Part shown: in pieces, positions 23,311-34,686 of the stretch
Layout: the number at the start of each line of letters is the position of its first letter
Position numbering within the stretch: position 1 is the stretch's first letter
From: Omphiscola glabra
Lineage: Eukaryota; Mollusca; Gastropoda; Lymnaeidae
Assembly (NCBI GenBank): GCA_964017045.1
Contig: OZ024809.1
Location: 10,794,307-10,858,306 of the forward strand
DNA length: 64,000 nt
Reading direction: 5' to 3'
Notes under the pieces: model-generated
Databases searched by the model: none
Told to the model about the DNA's origin: nothing
Seen by the model: only the letters and a program-made list of their open reading frames with translations
Position numbers and translations under genes: made by a program

Positions 23311-24229
23311 CTATTAATATTCTAATGACCCACCCGCTTGTACACCACAGATTTATTTCAACAACTATTTGAGAAAAACAAAAGAAAATATTACGCACCA
23401 AACACACTTGGGATATCTTTTTTAAAAGAATCTCATTTAGCGCAGTTATCAAGAATTTTATTTAGTGAAATCAGTGGCATCATATTTCCTTCATCTTACC
23501 CTCAAAAAACGGGGGAAAAATCTTATTTTTGGGGGTTTAGGCTGATCATTTGATAGAATGTGTTGTCATCAACAACGAGTCTGCTTTGTGCCAAGTTTCA
23601 GCTGGATAGGTTGGCGGGAAATACCCCAAACACACAACAGCGAAGCTACTGTAAAGGAGTTAAAAATTACGCAAATCATAAAGCCATTAACGAGAGAAAC
23701 CCTACCACATCCTAATTGTTGCAGGTAATCAATTTTTTTAACAAAATGTCATTCGTGGGTAGCCTATAGAAATAGATGTCTTTGAACAATCTGTCACATT
23801 AAAAGTCGTATGAAATTCTTCTCAAGTAAGCACTTATGCTGGGGACTTTATATAGTAGGGAGCCCAATTGTTTGGAGGCCTTTTTGTCGGGGCTGACTTG
23901 GCGGGACTGTTTTGCCCTGTGTCGAATTGACCCACACGGTGGCATCCAGACAGTTAGTCATAGTTGCAAGGTATTTTCTTCAAGTACAAGGATCTTGTAC
24001 ATATTTCATTCGACTTTTCATTCTCGAAAGTGGACCTCAAAGTGTTCACAAAACTATCTTTTTAAGGCATCGAAGAGTCTCAGAATTATTTTGCATGAAA
24101 GAATGAATTTCATTTTTATAAACCTATTTTTAAACATTATTATTGGTAATTGAATGTTATGTGTTTAAAAAAAATGTCTTACCCCCCCCCCCCCACTACT
24201 TTTATCGCCCACTCCTTCCAGTTGTGTCA
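23311..24229. other. Non-repetitive, no gene recognised
   Basis: Frames at 23338-23553 and 23836-24153 show no known motif. 23575-23650 (GTGCCAAGTTTCAGCTGGAT and on) has the look of a dispersed repeat but could not be delimited. Confidence 0.35.
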
Positions 24230-25290
24230 CAAATATGGAATTACATGAATGATCTTCTAATGTGACCATTTCATGCAAATTAAAGTGTTTAATTGTACAA
24301 CATATCTATTTACGGTATAAAACTCAAACAGGCCGGTAACAGCTGTCATCGCTTCAAAGCATTGTGAGTGTAAAACACACACGTGCGTCTTAGTTTGAGT
24401 GAGTGTTTTTGGGTGGGTGTGGCTTTGGGCCGGTGGGTTTGTCGGATGATGGACTCCAATAAAACACCGGAAGTCAATATTGTGTTTTAGTGTATCGTCG
24501 ACGATTTACCCCCCTCCCCCCCCCCCCAACCCACCCACAACATGATGCCATAGAAATTAACCAGGCGTTCAGGCACATCAAATACTGTTCATGAAGTTTA
24601 CCTATAATATCCCCCTACCGGAAGTAAGTAATTATCGTCGTGTCAAAAGTGCGCGCGCCCAATGTTTTCGAGGGTCGCCAATGGGAGGAAGTGGTCCCCA
24701 TTCAGCGCCCAGGAAGAAGTTAACACATTCTCCTCCACCGACAATATTCGCTGAGGCTTTCTTGTTATTAATTCATTCCAATTTTATGCAATTGACATTT
24801 TATCCTAATTTACAACGGCATTTTTTTAAATATTAAAATGAGTACAGCGGAGGCTGGGTTTGAGGCTAATCCAATAGCACGTATGCCACAGCCAATCATA
24901 AACAATCTTTTAAGCGCAGCATTTGGCGACGGATTTCCTGTGCTATTGAATGGCTGAATGACGTGCAAATTTATCGAGCGCATGACTGCTCTATTCCGCG
25001 TTTTGTCTGCTGTGACAGAAGTAAGCGCCCAATTTCAGCGGACTGTGAAAATGGACAATACCCCAACAAAAAAACGTTTTTTTTTTTTTCTTTTACTGCC
25101 ATGCGCCCCGGCTTATGTCGTTGCGACAACACGACGGCATCTGGTACGCCCCGGTGGCACTCACACCCTGAATATAATACAATAAAATATCCATCAAGCC
25201 ATTGGCACCGGATAGAAAACCCCATCAGTCAGTTATTGCATCATGTTGGCTACAACGTGCATATTTTCAGGTTTTATCACAGCTTCTGGA
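24230..25290. promoter_or_regulatory. Candidate conserved non-coding/regulatory block
   Basis: Non-repetitive sequence with an octamer-like CATGCAAATTAAAG at about 24273, CCAAT motifs at about 24870 and 24891, and TTATTAATTCATT at about 24764. No coding similarity. The regulatory role is inferred only from complexity and motifs. Confidence 0.3.
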
Positions 25291-25571
25291 ACTAATCCCC
25301 TATGTCATCTTTATGTTACTTCATGCCACAGTCATCGTTACTGTTATAACTAATACCCTGGCACTTTTCTGTATAAATAATCACCGATGTCACATTTCCT
25401 TCAGCTGATGAATAAAAAATACGCTTATGAGTTATCTCAAATTCATATATACGCAGTCTTCCAACAGCAGTGCGAAACCTTTTTCCAAGTGTGAACCTGT
25501 GAGCAATAAAGTAAGTATTCTGTTTCAGAGATACAATTATAGACCAATATAGTAGAAGATATTAGCATGGA

Positions 25572-25739
25572 CTGTGGTGTTCTAGCTAGTGCCACAATGT
25601 GAGGAAAAAATATTTTTGCCGCCCCAATTCCCCGAAAACAAACGCAGTGGTTAGCCGAAATTGCCGCACCGCCATATAAATTAAAAAGTGCCGCCCGGGG
25701 CGGACGACCCTCGCCGCGTCACCTTCCTATACGCCACAG
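25572..25739. mobile_element. hAT MITE, CAGTGGCGTAGC family (decayed)
   Basis: The left end CTGTGGTGTTCTAGCTAGTG and the right end in reverse CTGTGGCGTATAGGAAGG follow the CAGTGGCGTAGCTAGGGG pattern. The TSD is AGCATGGA and ATCATGGA, one mismatch. The internal CCGCCCGGGGCGG is shared with 7384 and 39395. Confidence 0.8.
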
Positions 25740-25764
25740 ATCATGGAATTAACTCTCATTGTTG

Positions 25765-25920
25765 CGCACCACTGTTTTAACTATACCGGTAACCAGTATG
25801 TACAGAACTGTTCTGAATGACCCGTTTGCGAACAACTGTTTTACCTATACCGGTAACCAGTATGTACAGAACTGTTCTGAATGACCCGTTTGCGAACAAC
25901 TGTTTTACCTTATAACCAGT
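25765..25920 (+). repeat. 69-bp tandem duplication
   Basis: CTATACCGGTAACCAGTATG, TACAGAACTGTTCTGAATGA, CCCGTTTGCGAACAACTGTT occurs twice, plus a partial third copy. Confidence 0.93.
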
Positions 25921-26263
25921 ATATAAACAGAGGGGTGGGGGCCTGGGGAGGTGTGGGGTGAGTTAAGAAGCCTACCTTTTTAATCATATTACTTTTTTTT
26001 TTCTTCATAAAACCAAGATATTCTTCTTCCAAAAAAATGTTAAAACCTCTCTATCAAGATGTATTCTCCTTTTCGGAAACATAAAGAAAAGCAATCATGT
26101 GTCGTAAAACTGCATTAATCAGGACCGGCGCAACCTAAAGCGGGCACTCTAACGTTTAGCAGGAAATGAGAAGACAACACGTGCAGTCTACCTATGGTCA
26201 TATTATAGCTTGCAAGGCGTGCACCGGATACCCAATCACTGGCTCGTCAATAATTAATCCTTA

Positions 26264-26449
26264 TTGATGGCGTTTTATCAAAAGGTCGAAAACCGGAGCT
26301 CTTCAGAACCGACGTCCGAGCCAGGTAAAAAAGTACCACACAATGCTGAATTACACAGTGCTAGTTCTTCTAGCACGGACAGCGAGGACAAACTAATGGA
26401 ACTGTTCTTTGAGTTTATGAACATTGAGTTTTTTCGACCCCTAAAATAA
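26264..26449 (+). CDS. Hypothetical short Ser/Glu-rich frame (possible exon)
   Basis: A 61-codon frame reading VENRSSSEPTSEPGKKVPHN, then SASSSSTDSEDKLMELFFEF. Its composition (Ser/Glu/Asp-rich, then an amphipathic end) is more protein-like than other frames nearby, but I recognise no family. No splice sites or promoter can be tied to it. A 38-bp minisatellite begins directly after the stop. It could be chance, a transposon fragment or an exon. Confidence 0.15.
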   Translation: MMAFYQKVENRSSSEPTSEPGKKVPHNAELHSASSSSTDSEDKLMELFFEFMNIEFFRPLK

Positions 26450-26454
26450 GCAGG

Positions 26455-27400
26455 TTAACCGTTGTTACATTCGCTGTCTCGTCCTCCTCTAAAGACCTGT
26501 TGTTACATTCGCTTTCTCGTCCTCTTCTAAAGACCTGTGGTTACATTCGCTGTCTCGACCTCCTCTAAAGACCTGTTTTTACCTTTGCTGTCTCGTCCTC
26601 CTCTAAAGACCTGTTGTTACATTCGCTGTCTCGTTCTCTAAAGACCTGTTGTTACATTCGCTGTCTCGTCCTCTAAAGACCTGTTGTTACATTCGCTGTC
26701 TCGTCCTCCTCTAAAGACCTGATGTTACATTCGCTATCTCGTCCTCCTCTAAAGACACGTTGTTACATTCGCTGTTTCGTCCTCCTCTAAAGACCAGTTG
26801 TTACATTCGCTGTCTCGTCCTCCTCTAAAGACCAGTTGTTACATTCGCTGTCTCGTCCTCCTCTAAAGACCTGTTATTACATTCGCTGTCTCGTCCTCCT
26901 CTAAAGACCTGTTGTTACATTCGCTGTCTCGTCCTCTAAATATCTGTTGTTACATTTGCTATCTCGTCCTCCTCTAAAGACCAGTTGTTACATTCGCTGT
27001 CTCGTCCTCCTCTAAAGACCTGTTGTTACATTCGCTGTCTCGTCCTCTAAAGACCAGTTGTTACATTCGCTGTCTCGTCCTCCTCTAAAGACCAGTTGTT
27101 ACATTCGCTGTCTCGTCCTCCTCTAAAGACCAGTTGTTACATTCGCTGTCTCGTCCTCCTCTAAAGACCAGTTGTTACATTCGCTGTCTCGTCCTCCTCT
27201 AAAGACCAGTTGTTACATTCACTGTCTCGTCCTCCTCTAAAGACCAGTTTTTTCATTCGCTGTCTCGTCCTCCTCTAAAGACCAGTTGTTACATTCGCTG
27301 TCTCGTCCTCCTCTAAAGACCAGTTGTTACATTCGCTGTCTCGTCCTCCTCTAAAGACCAGTTGTTACATTCGCTGTCTCGTCCTCCTCTAAAGACCGGT
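26455..27400 (+). repeat. 38-bp minisatellite (about 25 copies)
   Basis: Units of CCTCCTCTAAAGACCTGTTG, TTACATTCGCTGTCTCGT. Several 5' units lack a CCT triplet or more. CTGTTG units dominate the left and CAGTTG units the right, showing directional homogenisation. Confidence 0.96.
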
Positions 27401-28070
27401 GTGTGTCCAACTCATTTTCCAGTTTTGCATTTAAAAAAAAAAAAAATTAAACAAAAAATGTCCACAGACACCAGCCATAATGGTCATTAAATATTATCAA
27501 AAAATATTTTGGTCGTACGCCTGGCACAGCAGAATTAATGGTATCTTCTGAAAACAGTTTTTAGCAAAAACATCGAGCAAAATCCGCAGCAGTATCGCAG
27601 GCCTGTGCCGACACATGGAACAAACAGAAACCCCCGCTTTACTAACATAAAAACAATCTATTTTTTCGCCCCTAAGCTAGGCAAGCTATTTACACGCCCT
27701 CGCACTAAAGATATAAACTATATAACAATATCCAATTTCAATTTTTTTGAGGACAAAACATTAATATAGACCACAGCTCACAACTTGAAACTGCTAACGC
27801 TGCTCATGTTTTTAGTTAAGAATAAGTATTCAATCTCATAAAACCTATACTGCACCTGCCTGAAAATCATTATTGCACTATTTTGCACAGATGCAAAACA
27901 AAGTGATGGTATAAAAAAAAAATATCGTCTCGAAAAATAAATAATAATTGAAAAAAATATTATCATAAAGTTACCCACTAAGCCTCACCTTGTGTGCTTC
28001 CTGTTTTCTTTTTAAGATGCTGGGGAGAATTTCAAGTGGTATTTCCAAAGTAACCTGTTATGCTCATTAT
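27401..28070. other. AT-rich, no gene recognised
   Basis: Nothing beyond poly-A and AT tracts. Confidence 0.35.
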
Positions 28071-28074
28071 GCAC

Positions 28075-28446
28075 TCCACTTTATAACAAACCAACAACAC
28101 TGCCACCGTCTATTCTCACTAACAAACCAACAACCCTGGTACCGTCTATTCTCATTAGCAAACCAACAACACTGCCACCGTCTATTCTCACTAGCAAACC
28201 ACAAAACACTGCCACCGTCTATTCTCACTAACTAATCAACAACACTGCCACCGTCTATTCTCACTAACAAATCAACAACACTGCCACTGCCACCGTCTAT
28301 TCTCACTAACAAATCAACAACACTGCCACTGCCACCGTCTATTCTCACTATAACAAACCAACAACACTGGCACCGTCTATTCTCACTAACAAACCAACAA
28401 CACTGCCACCGTCTATTCTCACTTACAAACCAAAAACACTGCCACC
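28075..28446 (+). repeat. 36-bp minisatellite, left part
   Basis: Units of TCTATTCTCACTAACAAACC, AACAACACTGCCACCG; some units carry an extra CACTGC. Continues after the MITE at 28636. Confidence 0.95.
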
Positions 28447-28635
28447 CAGAGGCGTAGCGAAGGGGTGGCAGGGTGGGACAGATGTCCCCGGGCGCCGGCT
28501 AGTTAGGGGCACCAAAATGTGCTTTGATATTATTTTATTGATGAAAATAATGGGTTTGAGGGTTGAAAAAAGACAAAAGGGGCGCTTTAAAATGAATCTC
28601 GTCCCCGGGCGCCAAACACTCTAGCTACGCCTCTG
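28447..28635. mobile_element. hAT MITE, CAGTGGCGTAGC family, inserted in a minisatellite
   Basis: Begins CAGAGGCGTAGCGAAGGGG and ends CTAGCTACGCCTCTG. The TSD CTGCCACC is perfect (28439-28446 and 28636-28643) and is part of the 36-bp array unit, so the element landed in a pre-existing array. Confidence 0.95.
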
Positions 28636-28760
28636 CTGCCACCGTCTATTCTCACTAACAACCAACAGTCCTGGCACCGTCTATTCTCACTAACAAACCA
28701 ACAACCCTGGTACCGTCTATTCTCACTAACAAACCAACAGTCCTGGCACCGTCTATTCCC
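28636..28760 (+). repeat. 36-bp minisatellite, right part
   Basis: Continuation of the array at 28075-28446, with CAGTCCTGGCACCG and CAACCCTGGTACCG unit types. Confidence 0.95.
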
Positions 28761-29134
28761 GAAGGTGTCAGAAGTAAATTTGAGCAGCTCATTTGCTGTC
28801 GTCTACCGTTTGTTTAATGGCCACAGGAATGACAACTCTATTGTGGGCGCCATTATCTGGCCATCAAAGAGGAGACTACCGTTCATGTTTTGACAAGATG
28901 GAATACACCGTGGGAATTATGTGATTGTCAAGTTTTAAAAAAGGTATTGATTATCTCCCTGTCTGTGCATGAAACCATTTATGAATAGAAGAAATCCCTC
29001 AAATAATAAGGAGAGATAATGAGGTAGATGGAAACTGCCCAAGGGTGATAACTGTCAAGCTTTGACACCAAACTGATGACTCATATATATGATGCTAGTC
29101 GATGTGCCCCCAGAAATATACTATACCCTATAGT
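28761..29134. other. Non-repetitive, no gene recognised
   Basis: Nothing specific. Confidence 0.3.
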
Positions 29135-29311
29135 CAGAGGTTCTTAACATTTTGGTTGGACCGCAACCCTCTTGATGTTATAACAATACTCGCACCTCCG
29201 GCGATAAATAATGTTAGTAAAAATACGATTTTCTGGGTCATCGTGCAACCCCCTGAATCTGCCTCCCGCACCCCAGGGGAATCGGGCGCCCCTGGTTAAA
29301 AAAAAACCCTG
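29135..29311. mobile_element. Diverged hAT MITE
   Basis: The left end CAGAGGTTCTTAACATTTTG resembles hAT ends of the same family. The right end is GGTTAAAAAAAAACCCTG. The flanks CTATAGT and CTACAGT could be a decayed TSD. The right half recurs at about 29885-29970. Confidence 0.6.
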
Positions 29312-29335
29312 CTACAGTATGTGGCGTCTGTAGTG
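29236..29335 (+). repeat. Duplicated segment, copy 1
   Basis: About 100 bp containing TCTGCCTCCCGCACCCCAGG, GAATCGGGCGCCCCTGG and the downstream flank ATGTGGCGTCTGTA. It recurs at 29885-29990 including the flank, so this is a segmental duplication, not two separate MITE insertions. Confidence 0.8.
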
Positions 29336-29534
29336 TAGTGGGAGATAGGTATAATATCTAGAGATGCGGGGTAGAGGGAGATCTCGATTGAATGTTGGGT
29401 AGTGGGAGATTGGTTGTATTGGAAGAAAAGATGCGTGTTCCGAGCGCTGTAACAATGATGCCCAGATCATGAAATGTATGCCTTCTATAGTATTCTAGTA
29501 TTTAAGAAGCGCCGTATAGAGCATTATTATTATT

Positions 29535-29884
29535 ATTATTATTTGTTTTCTTATATAGCGCTAGGCTCACCGCACTGTACATAAAAATATTAGAAAAAGA
29601 GACATAATCGTGACAATAACATAAAATACATATATGTAATAAAGAACAGATGTATAGAGACAAAACAAAAACTAATGCATATTCACCTCATCCACACCAG
29701 AACTTTTACATGACAAGCCATGAACGGCGGCCAGCAGCATCGTTTACCGGTCAGATGTGGGGAATCAGTCGGGGTAGTAGAGTTTAAAGAGATGTGTTTT
29801 GAGTGCAGTTTTGAAGGCTGTGATAGTTGATATATTGCGGATGTGTAGTGGAAGAGAATTCCATTGTTTGGGGGCACAGTAAGA
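29535..29884 (-). mobile_element. 3' end of a CR1/L2-type LINE
   Basis: The minus strand reads CAPKQWNSLPLHIRNISTIT, then AFKTALKTHLFKLYY (29880-29780), the typical C-terminus of CR1/L2-type ORF2 (PxLWNSLPxxIR..FKxxLKTHLF). The 3' untranslated part ends near GCGCTATATAAG followed by an (AAT)n run at about 29525-29542. It is truncated 5' of this motif. Confidence 0.8.
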
Positions 29885-29990
29885 GATTCATCGCGCAACC
29901 CATTGAATCTACCTCCCGCACCCCAGGGGAATCGGGCGCCCCTGGTTTTAAAAAAAAAACAACCCTGCTGCATTATGTGGCGTCTGTATT
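29885..29990 (+). repeat. Duplicated segment, copy 2
   Basis: Matches 29236-29335, including flanking host sequence. A LINE 3' end lies between the two copies. Confidence 0.8.
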
Positions 29991-30525
29991 GGCTGAAAGT
30001 TTGTGAACATTCGCAGTCTCGACCCCAACCAGGTAATAAATAAGTGAATTATGACATCAGAGTTTACCAACATTATTGCGGATGTGGTAAGTGTTCCGCG
30101 TACAATTTGATACATAAAATGACAGAAGACCTTTGGACACGTCGAAAAGGGAGGGGGGGGGGGTTTGAAGGAGGGAGAAAAGAGGATTACATCTGCTGCG
30201 AGGATGCCAATATTGAAAAGACTCCATAAACGGGGGGAGAAATGCGCTTTCATAATCTTGCCCAGCTTTGAAATCACCCACAATTCATTTCGGCCACGGA
30301 GATGGAAGAAATTGTGTGGCGATCGAACAGAGATGGAATCCGTTTCGTTTGTTCAATAATATAGTGCGGCATTCAGGTCCCACGCTGGCGGAGTGATACC
30401 CGATTCACGGCTTTGTTGTTATCAGAGAGCGTAATTTGAGCGGATTGTGTTGGCCACGTGGAAAGGAAGTCCAAATTATGACGTAGTTGTTGCAATTCAT
30501 GCAGAATTATTTTTAATGAATGGAA
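29991..30525. promoter_or_regulatory. Candidate non-coding conserved block
   Basis: High-complexity, non-repetitive sequence with overlapping frames on both strands and no protein similarity. Low-confidence regulatory guess. Confidence 0.25.
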
Positions 30526-30529
30526 GAGT

Positions 30530-31250
30530 GATTATTAGGGGGCAGTGGATGGGAATGTAGGGGGCAGTGGATGGGATTGTAGGGGTCAGTGGATGGGATT
30601 GTAGGGGGCAGTGGATGGGATTGTAGGGGTCAGTGGATGGGATTGTAGGGGTCAGTGGATGGGATTGTAGGGGTCAGTGGATGGGATTGTAGGGGACAGT
30701 GGATGGGATTGTAGGGGTCAGTGGATGGGATTGTAGGGGACAGTGGATGGGATTGTAGGGGTCAGTGGATGGGATTGTAGAGGAGAGTGGATGGGATTGT
30801 AGGGGTCAGTGGATGGGATTGTAGGGGTCAGTGGATGGGATTGTAGGGGTCAGTGGATGGGATTGTAGGGGTCAGTGGATGGGATTGTAGGGGTCAGTGG
30901 ATGGGATTGTAGGGGACAGTGGATGGGATTGTAGAGGAGAGTGGATGGGATTGTAGGGGACAGTGGATGGGATTGTAGGGGGCAGTGGATGGGATTGTAG
31001 GGGACAGTGGATGGGATTGTAGGGGTCAGTGGATGGGATTGTAGGGGTCAGTGGATGGGATTGTAGGGGTCAGTGGATGGGATTGTAGGGGGCAGTGGAT
31101 GGGATTGTAGGGGTCAGTGGATGGGATTGTAGGGGTCAGTGGATGGGATTGTAGGGGTCAGTGGATGGGAATGTAGGGGACCGTGGATGCGATTTTAGAG
31201 AAGAGTGGATGGGATTGTAGGGGACAATGGATGTGATTGTTCCGGACAAT
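30530..31250 (+). repeat. 22-bp minisatellite (about 32 copies)
   Basis: Units of GTAGGGGTCAGTGGATGGGA plus TT, with GGGGTC, GGGGGC, GGGGAC and AGGAGA variants interspersed. It is G-rich on the plus strand. Confidence 0.97.
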
Positions 31251-32029
31251 GCAGGGATTGTTGTTGGACAGTGATAGGGATTATTGTGGTCAGTGTTCAG
31301 AATAAAAATTGAAATGGACACCGGCCTTTTTTAAAAAATAAGGAATTAAATGTAAAGAGAAAAAAAAGTTCAAGGAATTTCCAGTGCAAGATTGTGAGAT
31401 AAAATGAAAAGAAGATTGTGTCGTCAGCGGTCAATAAAAAAAAAAAAGTAGCCCTTGTTACGTCTCAATTAAGCATATGAAGGGCTCAAGGGAGAAACCA
31501 GTGATGTCAGGTTTTGAGAGCTTTGAGAAAAATGATAATCAATTTTGAAAATTCCTCAAAATATTAAAATTTCTAAATATTTATTTATTGACCACGCTGC
31601 TTTTTCAGTTGGGCCTATGTGTCATATTATTCTATTGTATGGAATGTAGCCACACCGGAGATAACTTTGCAACTTTCGAAAAATTTACATCACTGCTTTT
31701 TCCCTTGAACCCTTCATTTCATTTCTTTTATGTATGCAAATGCCTAAACTTCCCTAGAAGAATAAAGGCGTTATAGTTAAAAAATGTGTTACTCTACTAC
31801 TCAAAACTAAACGTGAATTAAAGACATAATGAGTAATTTTGTTATTTGGAAATGAGGCGATGCTTAGCACATTATAAATAGAACACCTTTATTTCTAAGT
31901 TGCTCATTACAAATAAAACATCATTATTATTAATTAGCACATTAAAAATATAACACCTTTTTCTATTTTGGTATTGTGTTACTTACAAACAAAGATTTTT
32001 TTGATTTTTTTTTTTGAAGCGTGGACGTG
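31251..32029. other. AT-rich, no gene recognised
   Basis: Short ATTATAAATAGAACACCTTT-like repeats near 31870-31950. Otherwise nothing. Confidence 0.35.
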
Positions 32030-32470
32030 GCGCTTAGAAATAAATGTGTTTTTATTCGTAACGTGCTGCCCGGTACTTAGAAATAAATGTGTTTTTATTC
32101 GTAACGTGCTGCCCGGTACTTAGAAATAAATGTGTTTTTATTCGTAACGTGCTGCCCGGTACTTAGAAATAAATGTGTTTTTATTCATAACGTGCTGCCT
32201 GGTACTTAGAAATAAATGTGTTTTTATTCGTAACGTGCTGCCCGGTACTTAGAAATAAATGTGTTTTTATTCGTAACGTGCTGCCCGGTACTTAGAAATA
32301 AATGTGTTTTTATTCGTAACGTGCTGCCCGGTACTTAGAAATAAATGTGTTTTTATTCGTAACGTGCTACCCGGTACTTAGAAATAAATGTGTTTTTATT
32401 CGTAACGTGCTGCCCGGTACTTAGAAATAAATGTGTTTTTATTTGTAACGTGCTGCCCGGTACTTAGAAA
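32030..32470 (+). repeat. 43-bp minisatellite (about 10 copies)
   Basis: Units of ACTTAGAAATAAATGTGTTT, TTATTCGTAACGTGCTGCCC, GGT, almost identical. Degenerate relatives extend to about 32640. Confidence 0.97.
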
Positions 32471-33155
32471 TAAGGGCATTTGTCATATTTATAATGTGCT
32501 TTTCGAAATAAAAGTGTTATATATGTATTGATACTTTGAAATAGCGCTGTTTAAATTTCAATGGGCTACTTAGAAATACGGGCATTTTGTTTGTAATTTA
32601 CTAATATGCTACTTAGGAATAAATGCGTTTTATTTGTGATGTTTTGCAAAGAGATGAATGGGTTTTTGGTGTTTTTTTTTTCTTGTTAAAGATGGATTGT
32701 AGAAGCATGGGTTTTTATTTCCTAGTTGACTACAACAAGTCATAAGCTGACTTTTTGAGAGGGAGACAGACCAGACAGACATAAAGAAAACCGTGGGACG
32801 GCCGAGACAGGCCAGAAAAGTCACGCGGAGGCGCGTGCGAGGTTGAGGTCGTGGACGAGGTTCCCCACCCCGCCCTGTCACTGACAATCCCTTTGGCACG
32901 CCCCCTTTTGTTGGTATTGCATTCAGCCACAACGCGCCCCCCCCCCCCCCCCACATAACGTTGGGACTTTGTCTCCATGGGAGAAAAACAACAACGCATT
33001 TTTTTTTTTACAGAGAGCGACCAGAAACAGAAAGCAAACAACAACATTTAGCTTTAAAATTCCTATATTTTCGACTGTATCGTTAGTGCAAAGACACAAC
33101 TGCCTCATGAAAGAGCCATTTTATTGAAGGAAATAGTGGGAAAAGCTATGTAGAA
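32471..33155. other. Non-coding, no gene recognised
   Basis: Contains a C-run at 32937-32952 and T-runs. Frames on the minus strand are unconvincing. Confidence 0.35.
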
Positions 33156-33159
33156 GCTT

Positions 33160-33275
33160 GAATCGGCAGACAGGACGATAAGGGAAGAACGTTTCGGCTA
33201 AGAGCCTTCCTCGGCAGACAGGGCGATAAGGGAAGAACGTGTAGGCTAAGAGCCTTCGTCTGCAGACAGGGCAAA
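33160..33275 (-). repeat. 47-bp tandem repeat (2.5 copies) with a hairpin
   Basis: Units contain GCAGACAGGGCGATAAGGGA, AGAACGT..GGCTAAGAGCCTTC. GGCTAAGAGCC forms a short hairpin. In reverse it reads GGCTCTTAGCCGAAACG, resembling stem II plus GAAA of hammerhead ribozymes, but the CUGAUGA half is not intact. Confidence 0.75.
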
Positions 33276-34487
33276 TGAAAATACGACGAGAAATAGAAAC
33301 TAATTTAAAAAAAACAAAAAACTTAAGTGTTCTTCTCCATTGTTATTGTCCTTCATACAGCTTAAAACGCAGTCCTTCATTTATAATCATTTATTTACAT
33401 TTGATTGAAAGACGGTTCTCCGAAACCGTTCACTATCGTGGGTGTGTTTCCTTTTAAAAGCTTTAAAATTTTAGAGTATTCTAGGGCTGAAAGCAAGACG
33501 CTTGAAAGGTTGCATCCAATGCAACGGTTTAGGGAACTCTCAATTCCGACATATACATCAATGAAATATCTGGCGATCTGTGTTCGCTTCGTGTGAGTGC
33601 CAATAAAACCAAACATAAATGCGGTGGAGTTATACCAACTGATTGTTGTGGCTCGCTGGTGCTGATTGTATATAAGATTGATCTTGTATAGATGAATTGA
33701 TACCAAACTGTCCCCAACCTACCGCCATCTCTATTCCAAAACAATGGAAGATCCCGTTGAAATACGCCACTCCCCAAGACCAAACTATTGGCATTTAGCC
33801 GGACAAATTGGCATCATATTACTACACTAAGCGTCAGTTCACACGATCACATTTCGAGTCAAATTGTTGTATGAACGCACTATTTTGTGCGTGGTTTCTT
33901 TTTTGGGGAATTTGATCGAATAGTAATTTGAAAGTTGTTACATGGCTTCATATACGAATTGCATCAAATGCTTGAAGGAAAATTTGATTGTGTGAGCCGA
34001 CCCCTAATCGTGAGACATTAAAATATGAAATACACCCCCATCTCGTGCTTAAATCTAAGACACATGTCCATAACCCGTGGCCCTCGAGGCTCTCCCACCC
34101 CCACCTCTGCTTTCCACATGCGCCCTCAAGTGATTAAAATTAAATGTGGACTGAAGCATAACGATATTTGATGTTAATTTGCAGTCGAGTGAAAAGCACT
34201 ATTTCGTGTCAGAGTAGTAATACATAGATATTAATGAGGAGGAACTACAAGGGCGGCAATAGTGTATTGAATGAAGAAAGCGGTTGGGGTAAGATCTGAT
34301 ACCATGCTATTTTCTAAAAGAAATGGATGTACTAATGACTTAACTGTATTTAATCTTCATTTCATTATTCATCATTTGTGAATCTTATTCTGTATGGATT
34401 TATATATAAATAAATAAGTGATATGTGAATTCTTGTACTTCGTGTTATTACAGTTGTGAGAAATAATTAGCAGTTAACCCCCTAACT
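33276..34487. other. Non-repetitive, no gene recognised
   Basis: Overlapping frames at 33395-33783 on the minus strand match nothing I know. Confidence 0.35.
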
Positions 34488-34686
34488 CAGCGGTTCTCAA
34501 CCTGTGGGTCGCGACCCTTTTGGGGGGTCGAAAGACCCTATCCCAGGGGTCGCCTAAGACCATCGGAAAACGCATGTACTCTACAGTTGTGAAGTCGCAA
34601 AGAAAATAATTTTGTGGTTGGGGGTCGTCACAACATGAGGAACTGTATTGTAAGGGTCGCGGCATTAAGAAGATTGAGAACCACTG
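34488..34686. mobile_element. hAT MITE, CAGCGGTTCTCAAC family
   Basis: Begins CAGCGGTTCTCAACCTGTGG and ends GATTGAGAACCACTG. It lies in reverse orientation relative to the copies at 18176 and 44695 (GGTCGCGACCC near the left end). The candidate TSD is imperfect: CCCTAACT on the left, CCCTATAACT on the right. Confidence 0.9.
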
